A stretch of 9,085 nt of DNA from CADAWZ01 sp045114665 (GCA_045114665.1 JBGUKW010000264.1:1-9085), one strand, 5' to 3'; shown: positions 1 to 6,299, counted from the first letter of the stretch. The notes: generated from the letters alone by a model not told the origin. Made by a program: numbers and translations.

Positions 1-47
1 AATTAGGGGGCTGTGAAAAAAGTATTTTTTTATATATAATTTTCGTA

Positions 48-144
48 AATTAACTCGTTTTGTTAGTTTATAAAAAAGCACTTGAGAATTGCCACGGTCG
101 CACAGCTTCCTCACAATGACATCGCCTCTAAATAGTAGCTATTT
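48..144 (+). repeat. Dispersed intergenic repeat, copy A
   Basis: Composite element in the non-coding 1-204 stretch. It holds an AATTAACTCGTT block (48-59), a segment running TCCTCACAATGAC to CTAAATAG (108-135), and a small hairpin AAATAG-TAG-CTATTT (130-144). The middle segment matches the reverse complement of 2123-2150 at 23 of 28 positions. The first block recurs identically in reverse at 7969-7980, and the hairpin recurs with one loop change at 7929-7943. The ATTGCCACGG...CACAATGAC style is reminiscent of small palindromic intergenic repeats scattered through many bacterial genomes. No coding capacity is visible. Boundaries are approximate. Confidence 0.6.
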
Positions 145-204
145 GGGGTTATTTTAAAATATTAATCAACTATCAAATGAGATATTTAATAAGAGTTTAA
201 TTTT

Positions 205-1170
205 ATGAAAAAAATTTGGCTTTATTTAAAAAAAATAAGAGAACAAAAAAAGTCCTTTTGGGATATTTTAATTTTTGGATTATTTTTTGAAATTGCTTGG
301 ATAATCCCAGGAATTGATATATTTTCTTTTATAAATCCTATATTTGAAAAAACTAATGCAGATTTACCTTTGCCATTTCAGGCTATTAATTTATTTATTT
401 ATCCCATAATTGATTTATTTACTCCTTGTATCTTGTCTCCATTTTGGGGATTTATTACAACAATAAATGCTTTTCAACTTTGTATGTTAGTTGTTTTATC
501 GGCAATTATATCTGTCCTTTACATATTTTTTCATTGTAAAATTTATAATGTTGTTTTGAAAACATTTTTGAATCCAGATAAAAATTTAAAAATTAAAGAA
601 TTATATGCTGAAAAAACAGATTATTTTAAGAAATATTATAATTGGGAATTAATATGTTTTGCTATTAAATTTGTTATATCTCTTCCTTTTTTGATTTGGA
701 CATTATATTTTACTAATCTTTCATCTTCTGAATTTGGAAATGTTTTAATTGCCATAATTTTCTGTGTTGTTTTTTCATTATTTAATTTATATATTATTTT
801 AAATCGTGCTTTTGTAATACCTATTTTTATGTCAGGAAAATATCAAGAAGTAAATTCAAAAAGTATTTTTGAGCTTTCAAAAAACATTTTTTCTGTAAAG
901 CTAATTGTTCCTATTTTAATTCTTGGGACAATCTATATTTTTGCCAATGTTATTGTATTGACTGGGACAGTTGCACTATTTTTTATATCCTTTGAATATA
1001 TTTCACTTTTTATATTAAAATTGCTTATTTGGTTTTTGGGAGTTGTTATATTGGCGTTTTTTACATATTATGTTGGATTATTCTGTTTGGGCTATTGTGT
1101 TTCTTCTCAAGAAATTATATTTCCAGATTATCCATTGATTTTTACAGATGAAAAATTTAACGATGATTAA
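205..1170 (+). CDS. Polytopic membrane protein of unknown function
   Basis: A 321-residue, very hydrophobic protein rich in Phe, Ile and Leu; I do not recognise its family. Hydrophobic stretches long enough to span a membrane lie at about residues 19-40, 90-110, 149-169, 179-206, 232-262 and 266-300, so roughly six helices, with an amphipathic or partly buried stretch near 58-80. The N-terminus is basic (MKKIWLYLKKIREQKK), which favours a cytoplasmic N-terminus, and the C-terminus is acidic. The Lys/Glu/Tyr-rich loop at about 111-147 is the main soluble segment. No catalytic motif, transporter signature or signal peptidase site is visible. The start is the first ATG of the frame; the upstream AAGAG (191-195) is a weak, slightly distant ribosome binding site. 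The gene stands alone, 120 bp before dapB. I am sure it is coding, not of its role. Confidence 0.85.
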   Translation: MKKIWLYLKKIREQKKSFWDILIFGLFFEIAWIIPGIDIFSFINPIFEKTNADLPLPFQAINLFIYPIIDLFTPCILSPFWGFITTINAFQLCMLVVLSAIISVLYIFFHCKIYNVVLKTFLNPDKNLKIKELYAEKTDYFKKYYNWELICFAIKFVISLPFLIWTLYFTNLSSSEFGNVLIAIIFCVVFSLFNLYIILNRAFVIPIFMSGKYQEVNSKSIFELSKNIFSVKLIVPILILGTIYIFANVIVLTGTVALFFISFEYISLFILKLLIWFLGVVILAFFTYYVGLFCLGYCVSSQEIIFPDYPLIFTDEKFNDD

Positions 1171-1253
1171 ATAATGCGGAAATTAATTTTTGTTTGGGCG
1201 TGTTAGTAAACTCTATTTTTGCTAATTCAAATTGTTTATGTCTAAAAAAATAC

Positions 1254-1287
1254 GAGAGGAAGAACAGACAGAAGAGAAAGGGGAGAA
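1254..1287 (+). promoter_or_regulatory. Purine-rich leader and ribosome binding site of dapB
   Basis: 32 of 34 bases are purines, ending in the Shine-Dalgarno core AAGGGGAG (1278-1285), five bases before the dapB ATG. The core supports the start at 1291. The length of the purine run is well beyond what ribosome binding needs, and a similar run precedes asd. Confidence 0.7.
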
Positions 1288-1290
1288 TTT

Positions 1291-2073
1291 ATGAGAGTAG
1301 TAGTTTGTGGTGCAAATGGAAGAATGGGAAAAGAAGTAGTTAAAACCATTCTAAATGCAGAAGATTTTATTTTGACAGGTGCATTTGATAGGGAAGATTC
1401 TGCAGGTATAGATGCAGGTGAAAATGCAGGCTGTAAAAGTTGTGGAGTTAAAATATCTTCCAATTTAGAGGAAGTCTTATCAAATTGTGATTGTATTGTT
1501 GATTTTACAAATTCATCAATATCTGCTGAAATAATTAAAAAAGCTATTGAAATGAATGTTGATTGTATAGTTGGAGCAACAGGTCATTCAGATAAAGATT
1601 TGGAAGAGATAAAAGAAATTGCAAAGGATAAAACAAAAGTTTTGATCGTTCCTAATTTTTCAATAGGTGCTGTTTTGATGATGAGATTTGCAAAAGAGGC
1701 ATCTCTTTATTTTGATTCTGCTGAAATAATAGAGCTTCATCACGAGAAAAAAATGGATGCTCCTTCTGGAACTTCTATAAAAACTTTAAAAGGTATGCTT
1801 GAAAATAGAGAATCTTTCTTGTCTCCTGAAACTAAAAAAGAAACGATGAAAGGGGCAAGAGGAGCAGAAGAAAATGGTATTCATATTCATTCTGTTAGAT
1901 TGCCAGGTATGGTTGCACATCAAGAAGTTATTTTTGGAAAAGAAGGCGAGTATATGACAATAAGGCATGATTCAACATCGAGAATTTGTTTTATGTCAGG
2001 TGTTTTGGTTGCTCTTAGAAATATTAATAGGCTTCCAAAAGGTCTTACAATTGGACTTGAGGCTGTTATGTAA
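1291..2073 (+). CDS. dapB: 4-hydroxy-tetrahydrodipicolinate reductase (DapB)
   Basis: Catalyses the NAD(P)H-dependent reduction step leading to tetrahydrodipicolinate in the diaminopimelate/lysine pathway, in the cytoplasm. The 260-residue length is normal for the family. The N-terminal Rossmann nucleotide-binding motif is GANGRMG (residues 7-13). The GATGHS motif comes mid-protein. The catalytic and substrate-binding signature is E-L-H-H-E-K-K-M-D-A-P-S-G-T at residues 148-161; His150, His151 and Lys154 correspond to E. coli His159, His160 and Lys163. The C-terminal part, with RGAEENGIHIHSVRLPG and GLTIGLEAVM, resembles cyanobacterial and Firmicutes DapB. The ATG follows a strong AAGGGGAG site. 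The next gene downstream is asd, which supplies an earlier step of the same pathway, but 273 bp of repeat-bearing sequence separates them, so co-transcription is uncertain. Confidence 0.96.
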   Translation: MRVVVCGANGRMGKEVVKTILNAEDFILTGAFDREDSAGIDAGENAGCKSCGVKISSNLEEVLSNCDCIVDFTNSSISAEIIKKAIEMNVDCIVGATGHSDKDLEEIKEIAKDKTKVLIVPNFSIGAVLMMRFAKEASLYFDSAEIIELHHEKKMDAPSGTSIKTLKGMLENRESFLSPETKKETMKGARGAEENGIHIHSVRLPGMVAHQEVIFGKEGEYMTIRHDSTSRICFMSGVLVALRNINRLPKGLTIGLEAVM

Positions 2074-2120
2074 TCAAGTTGTGATAGTTAATTGATATTT
2101 CACAACCTACCCAATAAAGT

Positions 2121-2259
2121 CTCTATTTAGTGGTGTTGTCATTGCAAGGAAGCGTAGAAAATAGTAATGACAAAGTGATAGTATAAAGGTATATATTGGA
2201 TAGTTATCAGTAATTTTTTATTTACTTATTTTTTAAAATTAACTAACACAATGAGTTAA
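2121..2259 (-). repeat. Dispersed intergenic repeat, copy B (inverted relative to copy A)
   Basis: Read on the minus strand it repeats the order of copy A. First comes a TTAACTC(A)TT(G)TGTTAGTT block (2239-2259), then TCCTTGCAATGACA...CTAAATAG (2123-2150 reversed). The latter matches copy A at 23 of 28 positions. An 8-bp perfect inverted repeat TTGTCATT (2136-2143) / AATGACAA (2166-2173) lies inside. The spacing between blocks is about 50 bp longer than in copy A. The element fills most of the 273-bp dapB-asd gap, and no gene is visible there. Confidence 0.6.
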
Positions 2260-2312
2260 AATTGTATTAGTATTTTTGAAAATTGTGATGTAGGTTGAAC
2301 CACCCTTATCTT

Positions 2313-2344
2313 AGGACGGAAGAGGGAGAAGAAGAGGAAAAAAG
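2313..2344 (+). promoter_or_regulatory. Purine-rich leader and ribosome binding site of asd
   Basis: 31 of 32 bases are purines, with AGGGAG (2322-2327) and AGAGGA (2333-2338) as possible Shine-Dalgarno cores. The second lies eight bases from the asd ATG and is the likelier one. It parallels the leader of dapB. Confidence 0.65.
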
Positions 2345-2346
2345 TT

Positions 2347-3354
2347 ATGAAAAAATATAATGTTTGTGTTTTAGGTGCTACTGGTCTTGTCGGTGGCGAG
2401 ATGTTAAAAGTTCTTGTTGAGAGAAATTTTCCTTATGAAAATTTAACTGCTCTTGCAACTTCAAAAAGTGCAGGAAAAATTGTTGAAGTTGGCGATCTTA
2501 AATTGACTGTAAAAGACGCTGATTTAGAAACTTTTGAGAATATGGATGTAGCTCTTTTTGCTGGTGGTGAAATAGCAAGTGAAGAATATGCAAAAAAAGC
2601 TGTAAAAGCAGGTTGTGTTGTCATTGATAACAGTGCTTTTTTCAGAATGAATGAAGGTGTTCCACTTGTCGTTCCAGAAGTCAATCCAGATGATATTTTC
2701 AAACATAAGGGAATAATTGCAAATCCAAATTGTTCTACAATTCAAATGGTTGTTGCTTTAAAGCCTATCTATGATGCAGTCGGTATAAAAAGAATAGTTG
2801 TTTCAACTTATCAATCTGTTTCAGGAACAGGTAAAAATGCACTTAAAGAATTGAAAAATCAGGCAAAGGCTGTTCTTGATGGAAAAGAGATTGAAAAACC
2901 TGTTTGTTATCCACATCAAATAGCATTTAATTTGATTCCACAGATTGGTTCTTTTGGTGAAAATGGTTATTCTTCAGAAGAGATGAAAATGATAAATGAA
3001 ACAAAAAAAATAATGGGTGATCAAAATATAAAAATTACGGCAACTACAGTCAGAGTTCCAACAGAATTTGGACACTGTGAGTCAATAAATATTGAAACAG
3101 TTAAGCCAATAACTGCAGAAGAAGTAAAAAAAATGATGTCAAATGCAAAAGGTGTTAAATTAGTCGATAATTTAAAAGAATCACTTTATCCAATGACTTT
3201 GAGTGTTGCTCATACAGATTTTGTTGAAGTAGGACGAATCAGAAAAGACATTTCTTGTGAAAATGGAATTGAAATGTGGATTTCTGCTGACAATATCAGA
3301 AAAGGGGCGGCATTGAACGCAGTTCAAATCGCAGAAAAACTTTTCAATCTTTAG
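2347..3354 (+). CDS. asd: Aspartate-semialdehyde dehydrogenase (Asd)
   Basis: Makes L-aspartate-4-semialdehyde from aspartyl phosphate with NADPH, the branch point to lysine/diaminopimelate, threonine and methionine. The 335-residue length is typical. The Rossmann motif GATGLVG is at residues 10-16. The substrate-binding SAFFRM stretch lies near 97-102. The catalytic Cys is Cys129 in NPNCSTIQ. The second signature has Arg236 in RVPTEFGH, with the general-base histidine His243. The TYQSVSGTGKNA motif and a C-terminal ISADNIRKGAALNAVQIAE end complete the family pattern. All expected catalytic residues are present. It ends in TAG, followed 32 bases later by a strong terminator hairpin, so it is the last gene of its transcript. 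Confidence 0.97.
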   Translation: MKKYNVCVLGATGLVGGEMLKVLVERNFPYENLTALATSKSAGKIVEVGDLKLTVKDADLETFENMDVALFAGGEIASEEYAKKAVKAGCVVIDNSAFFRMNEGVPLVVPEVNPDDIFKHKGIIANPNCSTIQMVVALKPIYDAVGIKRIVVSTYQSVSGTGKNALKELKNQAKAVLDGKEIEKPVCYPHQIAFNLIPQIGSFGENGYSSEEMKMINETKKIMGDQNIKITATTVRVPTEFGHCESINIETVKPITAEEVKKMMSNAKGVKLVDNLKESLYPMTLSVAHTDFVEVGRIRKDISCENGIEMWISADNIRKGAALNAVQIAEKLFNL

Positions 3355-3386
3355 AAATATAAAAAAAATCAAGTGTATAAAAAAAG

Positions 3387-3411
3387 TCTGTAAATTGTAC
3401 GAATTTACAGA
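3387..3411. terminator. Bidirectional rho-independent terminator between asd and the lipoprotein gene
   Basis: A perfect 10-bp stem, TCTGTAAATT / AATTTACAGA, encloses a 5-base loop. It is followed on the + strand by a run of T and flanked on the left by a run of A, so it can also act on the minus strand. It sits between two convergent genes, which is where a two-way terminator is expected. Confidence 0.85.
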
Positions 3412-3456
3412 TTTTTTTATTTTATTTTAGAAAAAAGCTAATTTTTCTTTTATTTT

Positions 3457-3498
3457 TTATGATTCTTCTACTTCTTCACCATTTACATGCAAAGCTCC
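3457..3498 (-). other. In-frame 3' continuation of the lipoprotein gene beyond its TGA
   Basis: Directly after the TGA at 3501-3499, the same frame reads GALHVNGEEVEES and then TAA (3459-3457). If the TGA were TGG, the tail would read DDYPWGALHVNGEEVEES. A Trp-Gly-Ala step after a final repeat is, as I recall, common in BspA-like leucine-rich-repeat surface proteins. This looks like the original end of the gene, cut off by a single base change or read through. A sequencing error is the simplest alternative. Confidence 0.55.
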
Positions 3499-4542
3499 TC
3501 AAGGATAATCATCTAAATCTTTTTGGGTCTCGCTTATGTTTATATTGTTGACATTTTCAAAGGCGTCATCGATAATATCAGTTACACTACTTGGAATGTC
3601 AATGCTTAAATTAGAATTAGTACAATTACGAAAAGCTTCTTCTCCAATATAAGTTACACTATTTGGAATAGTAACACTTTCTAATGAAGTGCAATTCACA
3701 AAAATATCTATAATGCTAGTTATCTTGTATTTGTCGCCATCATAAGTATAAATAGCAGGGATTTCAAGATTTGTTATAATTTCACCATCCGCTATTCTTT
3801 TTATATCATAATTGTCTCCATTTTTAACTCTTTTATATCCCAGTTCTTCGAGTACATCTTCATCAAGTTCAACTTCTTCTGAATTATCTGTTACATTTAC
3901 TTTAAAAGTCGCACTGTTTGCCCCTTCGAGTGAAACTGTAACATTTGCTGTTCCTTCAGTATATTTTGTTTTGACTACTCCTTTTTCTGCAGTTGCGACA
4001 GATTCATCGTCAGATTCATAGGCGACTTGCTCTGTAACGTCTTCGCCATTTAAGAAAACAGTTACTGTATCTTCATCATCAACAAAAAGATTAAATTCTG
4101 TTTGGCTTAGTTCGAGAGTTGGTAAACTTGGATCGATGACATTTACTGTGAATGTCTTGTCAGCTTCCGCTTCATCAGCATGTACAGTAACAGTTGCAAA
4201 TCCTGCTGAAAGTCCAGTAATAAGTCCTTTTTCAACAGAAGCTATGGCTTCTTGGTCAACAGTATAAGTAGCTGTTTCTGTTATGTCGTCACCATTTAGT
4301 GTAACAATAATATTGTCTGTTTCACCTACATTAACTGTAAATTCAGTTTGTGAAAGTTCAAGCTGATATTTTTCAGGTGTAGGTGTTGGCTCAGGGGTGG
4401 GTGATACAGTCGGAGCAGGTATGGGAATAAATGGATAACTTGGTGGTGTAGATTTTCCACCGCCACCACAGGCAGAGGTAAATATGCCGAGAATGAATAG
4501 GCACAAAATGAGGAGCAAATATTTTTTGCTATTTCTTATCAT
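3499..4542 (-). CDS. Surface lipoprotein with two Ig-like (BIG2-type) domains and a BspA-like LRR tail
   Basis: 347 residues. A basic N-terminus and hydrophobic core (about 1-21) lead to the lipobox-like FTSAC, with Cys25 the predicted lipidated residue; GGGG follows. A Pro/Thr linker (31-57) projects the rest from the membrane. Two tandem Ig-like domains of the bacterial BIG2 kind (about 61-137 and 143-218) both begin with LELSQTEF and share a V-x-NG-x-DIT/DVT strand and a closing VNV. The C-terminal part (about 258-335) matches the LRR_5/BspA pattern, with units like SLESVTIPNSVTYIGEEAFRNC; only about three units remain. The likely role is adhesion or surface display; no enzyme motif is seen. 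The SD AAGAGA (4547-4552) abuts a long palindrome upstream. The end is suspicious: the TGA interrupts a frame that continues 13 codons. It is the only TGA stop among the eight genes here. Confidence 0.88.
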   Translation of the reverse strand: MIRNSKKYLLLILCLFILGIFTSACGGGGKSTPPSYPFIPIPAPTVSPTPEPTPTPEKYQLELSQTEFTVNVGETDNIIVTLNGDDITETATYTVDQEAIASVEKGLITGLSAGFATVTVHADEAEADKTFTVNVIDPSLPTLELSQTEFNLFVDDEDTVTVFLNGEDVTEQVAYESDDESVATAEKGVVKTKYTEGTANVTVSLEGANSATFKVNVTDNSEEVELDEDVLEELGYKRVKNGDNYDIKRIADGEIITNLEIPAIYTYDGDKYKITSIIDIFVNCTSLESVTIPNSVTYIGEEAFRNCTNSNLSIDIPSSVTDIIDDAFENVNNINISETQKDLDDYP

Positions 4543-4551
4543 AAGATCTCT

Positions 4552-4585
4552 TAACGCTGTTAATTTTGAAAAATTAACAGCGTTA
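4552..4585. repeat. 34-bp near-perfect palindrome upstream of the lipoprotein start
   Basis: Sixteen-base arms, 4552-4567 and 4570-4585, are exact reverse complements around a 2-base centre (GA). The left end touches the lipoprotein's Shine-Dalgarno AAGAGA, and the right arm shares GTTA (4582-4585) with the next palindrome. No T run follows on either strand, so it is not an ordinary terminator. It could be an RNA leader hairpin, an operator or a cruciform. Confidence 0.85.
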
Positions 4586-4619
4586 TGAGTTGTAAGTTTT
4601 AAAACTTACAACTCATAAC
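4582..4619. repeat. 38-bp perfect palindrome
   Basis: GTTATGAGTTGTAAGTTTT is followed immediately by its exact reverse complement (arms 4582-4600 and 4601-4619, no spacer). It overlaps the preceding palindrome by four bases, so the two hairpins cannot both be fully formed on one strand. It is followed on the + strand by A, not T, so it is not a terminator. It lies between divergent genes. Confidence 0.9.
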
Positions 4620-4629
4620 AAAAAAAATT

Positions 4630-4648
4630 AATAATGATTATGATTATT
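4630..4648. promoter_or_regulatory. AT-rich dyad resembling a Fur-type operator
   Basis: Part of a dyad with exact arms TAATAAT / ATTATTA (4629-4649). Against the classical 19-bp Fur box it matches 15 positions. In such AT-rich DNA this may be chance, so I hold it weakly. A metal-responsive site would fit a transporter ATPase downstream, though the ATPase's candidate promoter is about 60 bp away. Confidence 0.25.
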
Positions 4649-4671
4649 ATTTGTTTTCACGAAAATAAATT

Positions 4672-4710
4672 AACTCTTGCAGAAAATAATTTTGCAGGAG
4701 TTTTTTATTT
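4672..4710 (+). terminator. Rho-independent terminator-like hairpin with no obvious upstream gene
   Basis: AACTCTTGCA (4672-4681) pairs with TGCAGGAGTT (4693-4702) with one G-U pair, and the inner AAAT/ATTT bases can extend it. A T-rich run follows on the + strand. No + strand gene lies between asd's own terminator and this point. It may end a short leader or small RNA, or insulate the gene at 4783. Confidence 0.6.
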
Positions 4711-4737
4711 GCTTTTTTTATCGTCCTGTTGTAAAAT
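4709..4737 (+). promoter_or_regulatory. Candidate sigma-70-type promoter for the ATPase-methyltransferase gene
   Basis: TTGCTT (4709-4714), a 17-base spacer, and TAAAAT (4732-4737; 5 of 6 to consensus). It would give a leader of about 40 bases. The -35 match is modest and the region is AT-rich. Confidence 0.35.
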
Positions 4738-4782
4738 AGATATTACCTTGTGGTTGGCAATAAAAGATAGACGGAGAAATAG

Positions 4783-6237
4783 ATGCTTGAAGTAAAGAAT
4801 TTGAAAAAATCTTTTGGTGAAAAGAAGGTTTTAGATGATATAAGTTTTTCTTTAAAAGAAGGGGAATGTTTGGGAATAGTAGGGCAGAGTGGTTGTGGAA
4901 AAAGTACATTAGTTAGGTTAATTTCAAGATTTATAGATGTTGATGATGGGCAAATTTTATTTTGTGGTGATGACATAACAAGTGCAAAGGGAAAAGAATT
5001 AAAAAAAGTTTATAAAAATATGCAAATGATTTTTCAAATGCCTGAAAATTCGTTTAATCCTCGCAAAAAATTTGGTTGGAGTATTGCAGAACCACTAAAA
5101 AATAATGGTTGGAGAAAAGATTCAATAAAAGAATGTATTTCGGAACTACTTTTAAAAGTTGGATTATCTCCTGATTATGCTGAGCGTTATCCACATGAAG
5201 TGAGCGGGGGGGAATGTCAGAGAATTGCTATTGCGAGAGCTATTTCTATAAATCCAAAACTTTTGATTTGTGATGAAGCAACAAGTGCTTTAGATGTTAC
5301 TGTTCAAGGGCAAATTACGCAATTAATAAGAAGACTTTGCAAAACAGAAAGCATCGCCTGTTTATTTATCACACATGATTTGTCTATTTTGCCAAAAATT
5401 AGTGATAGAGTTATTGTTATGTATGGAGGGAAAATAGTAGAGGAAGGGGCTGTTAATGATATTATCAACGCTCCAAAATCTATCTATACAAGAAAACTGA
5501 TGTCTGCAGATTTTTTTAATAATGAAAATTTAAATTCAAGAATTGAATCTTATTGGGATAAGAGAAGCAGTGATTTTAATCGTGTTCGTCATTTAGAACT
5601 CTATGGAATTGATTCTTCGCTTTGGTTGAAAATTATAAAAGAGCATTTGCCTCAAAAAGAAAATTTGAATATTTTAGATGTTGGAACTGGTACAGGATTT
5701 TTTGCCATTTTACTTTCAAAACTTGATCATAAAATAACTGGCATAGATATTTCTTCTAAAATGATTGAGGAAGCAAAAAAAAATGCCAAAGAATTTAATA
5801 TTTCAGCTGAATTTAAGAAGATGAATGCTCAAAATTTGGATTTTAAAGATTGCACATTTGATGTAGTTATAGCTCGCAATTTGACTTGGACATTACCAGA
5901 TGTTATGAAAGCATATAAAGAATGGTATAGAGTTTTAAAAGTTGGTGGATTATTATTAAATTTTGATTCAGATTATGGTGAGATGACTTTCTCAAAAAAA
6001 GGTGACACTGCAAATGTCCATTCAAATATAGCTGATGAACTTTTTATCGAATGTAATAATATAAAGGATAACCTTCGTATTAGTTCACATAGAAGACCTT
6101 ATTGGGATATAGAATTTTTAAAAACATTAGGATTTGATGTTAAATTTGATGAAGATATTTCACCTCTTGTTCATAAAGATAAAAATTGTAATTATGATCC
6201 AGTGCCACTTTTTGCCATTTATGGTGTGAAGAAGTAA
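4783..6237 (+). CDS. Fusion of OppF/NikE-type ABC transporter ATPase with SAM-dependent methyltransferase
   Basis: 484 residues in one uninterrupted frame. Residues 1 to about 245 are an ABC ATPase of the peptide/nickel (OppF, DppF, NikE) subfamily. The Walker A is GQSGCGKST (34-42), the Q-loop Gln85 lies before a subfamily-like NPR (92-94), the signature is SGGEC with Q146/R147 after it, the Walker B is LLICDE (Asp164, Glu165), the D-loop is SALD, and the switch is His198. Residues from about 254 are a class I (type 11) methyltransferase: motif I is LDVGTGTGF (298-306), the acidic SAM ribose residue is Asp322 in GIDIS, the motif IV region is FDVVIARN (359-366), and VLKVGG follows. Both halves keep their key residues. 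SD GGAGA (4773-4777) is five bases from the ATG. No permease, binding protein or second ATPase is in the window. A transport/modification role for a metal chelator or peptide is inference only. Confidence 0.93.
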   Translation: MLEVKNLKKSFGEKKVLDDISFSLKEGECLGIVGQSGCGKSTLVRLISRFIDVDDGQILFCGDDITSAKGKELKKVYKNMQMIFQMPENSFNPRKKFGWSIAEPLKNNGWRKDSIKECISELLLKVGLSPDYAERYPHEVSGGECQRIAIARAISINPKLLICDEATSALDVTVQGQITQLIRRLCKTESIACLFITHDLSILPKISDRVIVMYGGKIVEEGAVNDIINAPKSIYTRKLMSADFFNNENLNSRIESYWDKRSSDFNRVRHLELYGIDSSLWLKIIKEHLPQKENLNILDVGTGTGFFAILLSKLDHKITGIDISSKMIEEAKKNAKEFNISAEFKKMNAQNLDFKDCTFDVVIARNLTWTLPDVMKAYKEWYRVLKVGGLLLNFDSDYGEMTFSKKGDTANVHSNIADELFIECNNIKDNLRISSHRRPYWDIEFLKTLGFDVKFDEDISPLVHKDKNCNYDPVPLFAIYGVKK

Positions 6238-6267
6238 AGTCATGTAATTGACTATAAACTTATATAA

Positions 6268-6299
6268 ACCAGCTCTGATTTTCCATAATCAGGGCTGGT
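6268..6299. terminator. Hairpin, probable bidirectional terminator
   Basis: ACCAGCTCTGATT (6268-6280) pairs with AATCAGGGCTGGT (6287-6299), 13 bp with one G-U pair and a 6-base loop. It sits 30 bases after the ATPase-methyltransferase stop and 80 bases beyond the convergent rfbB stop. The T runs on either side are poor, so termination strength is uncertain. Confidence 0.6.

Noticed and set aside
2078..2106. Terminator after dapB from GTTGTGA / TCACAAC
   Set aside because: Only a 7-bp stem with a 15-base loop and no T run after it.
2074..2346. Lysine riboswitch before asd
   Set aside because: I could not recognise the multi-helix lysine aptamer or a following terminator; the gap is explained mostly by repeat copy B and the purine leader.
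3499..3501. TGA as a reassigned Trp or Gly codon for the whole genome
   Set aside because: TGG is the Trp codon in the genes I checked, including the membrane protein, Asd, RfbB and thioredoxin, and no other gene contains an internal TGA. Reassignment in such AT-rich DNA would show TGA often.
3812..4021. Small + strand Ser/Thr-rich reading frame inside the lipoprotein gene
   Set aside because: It is the antisense shadow of the acidic Ig-like region and has no ribosome binding site or family resemblance.
4552..4619. Integron attC site or CRISPR-like repeat
   Set aside because: The arms do not carry the expected core-site pattern, there is no integrase nearby, and there are only two palindromes with no spacers.
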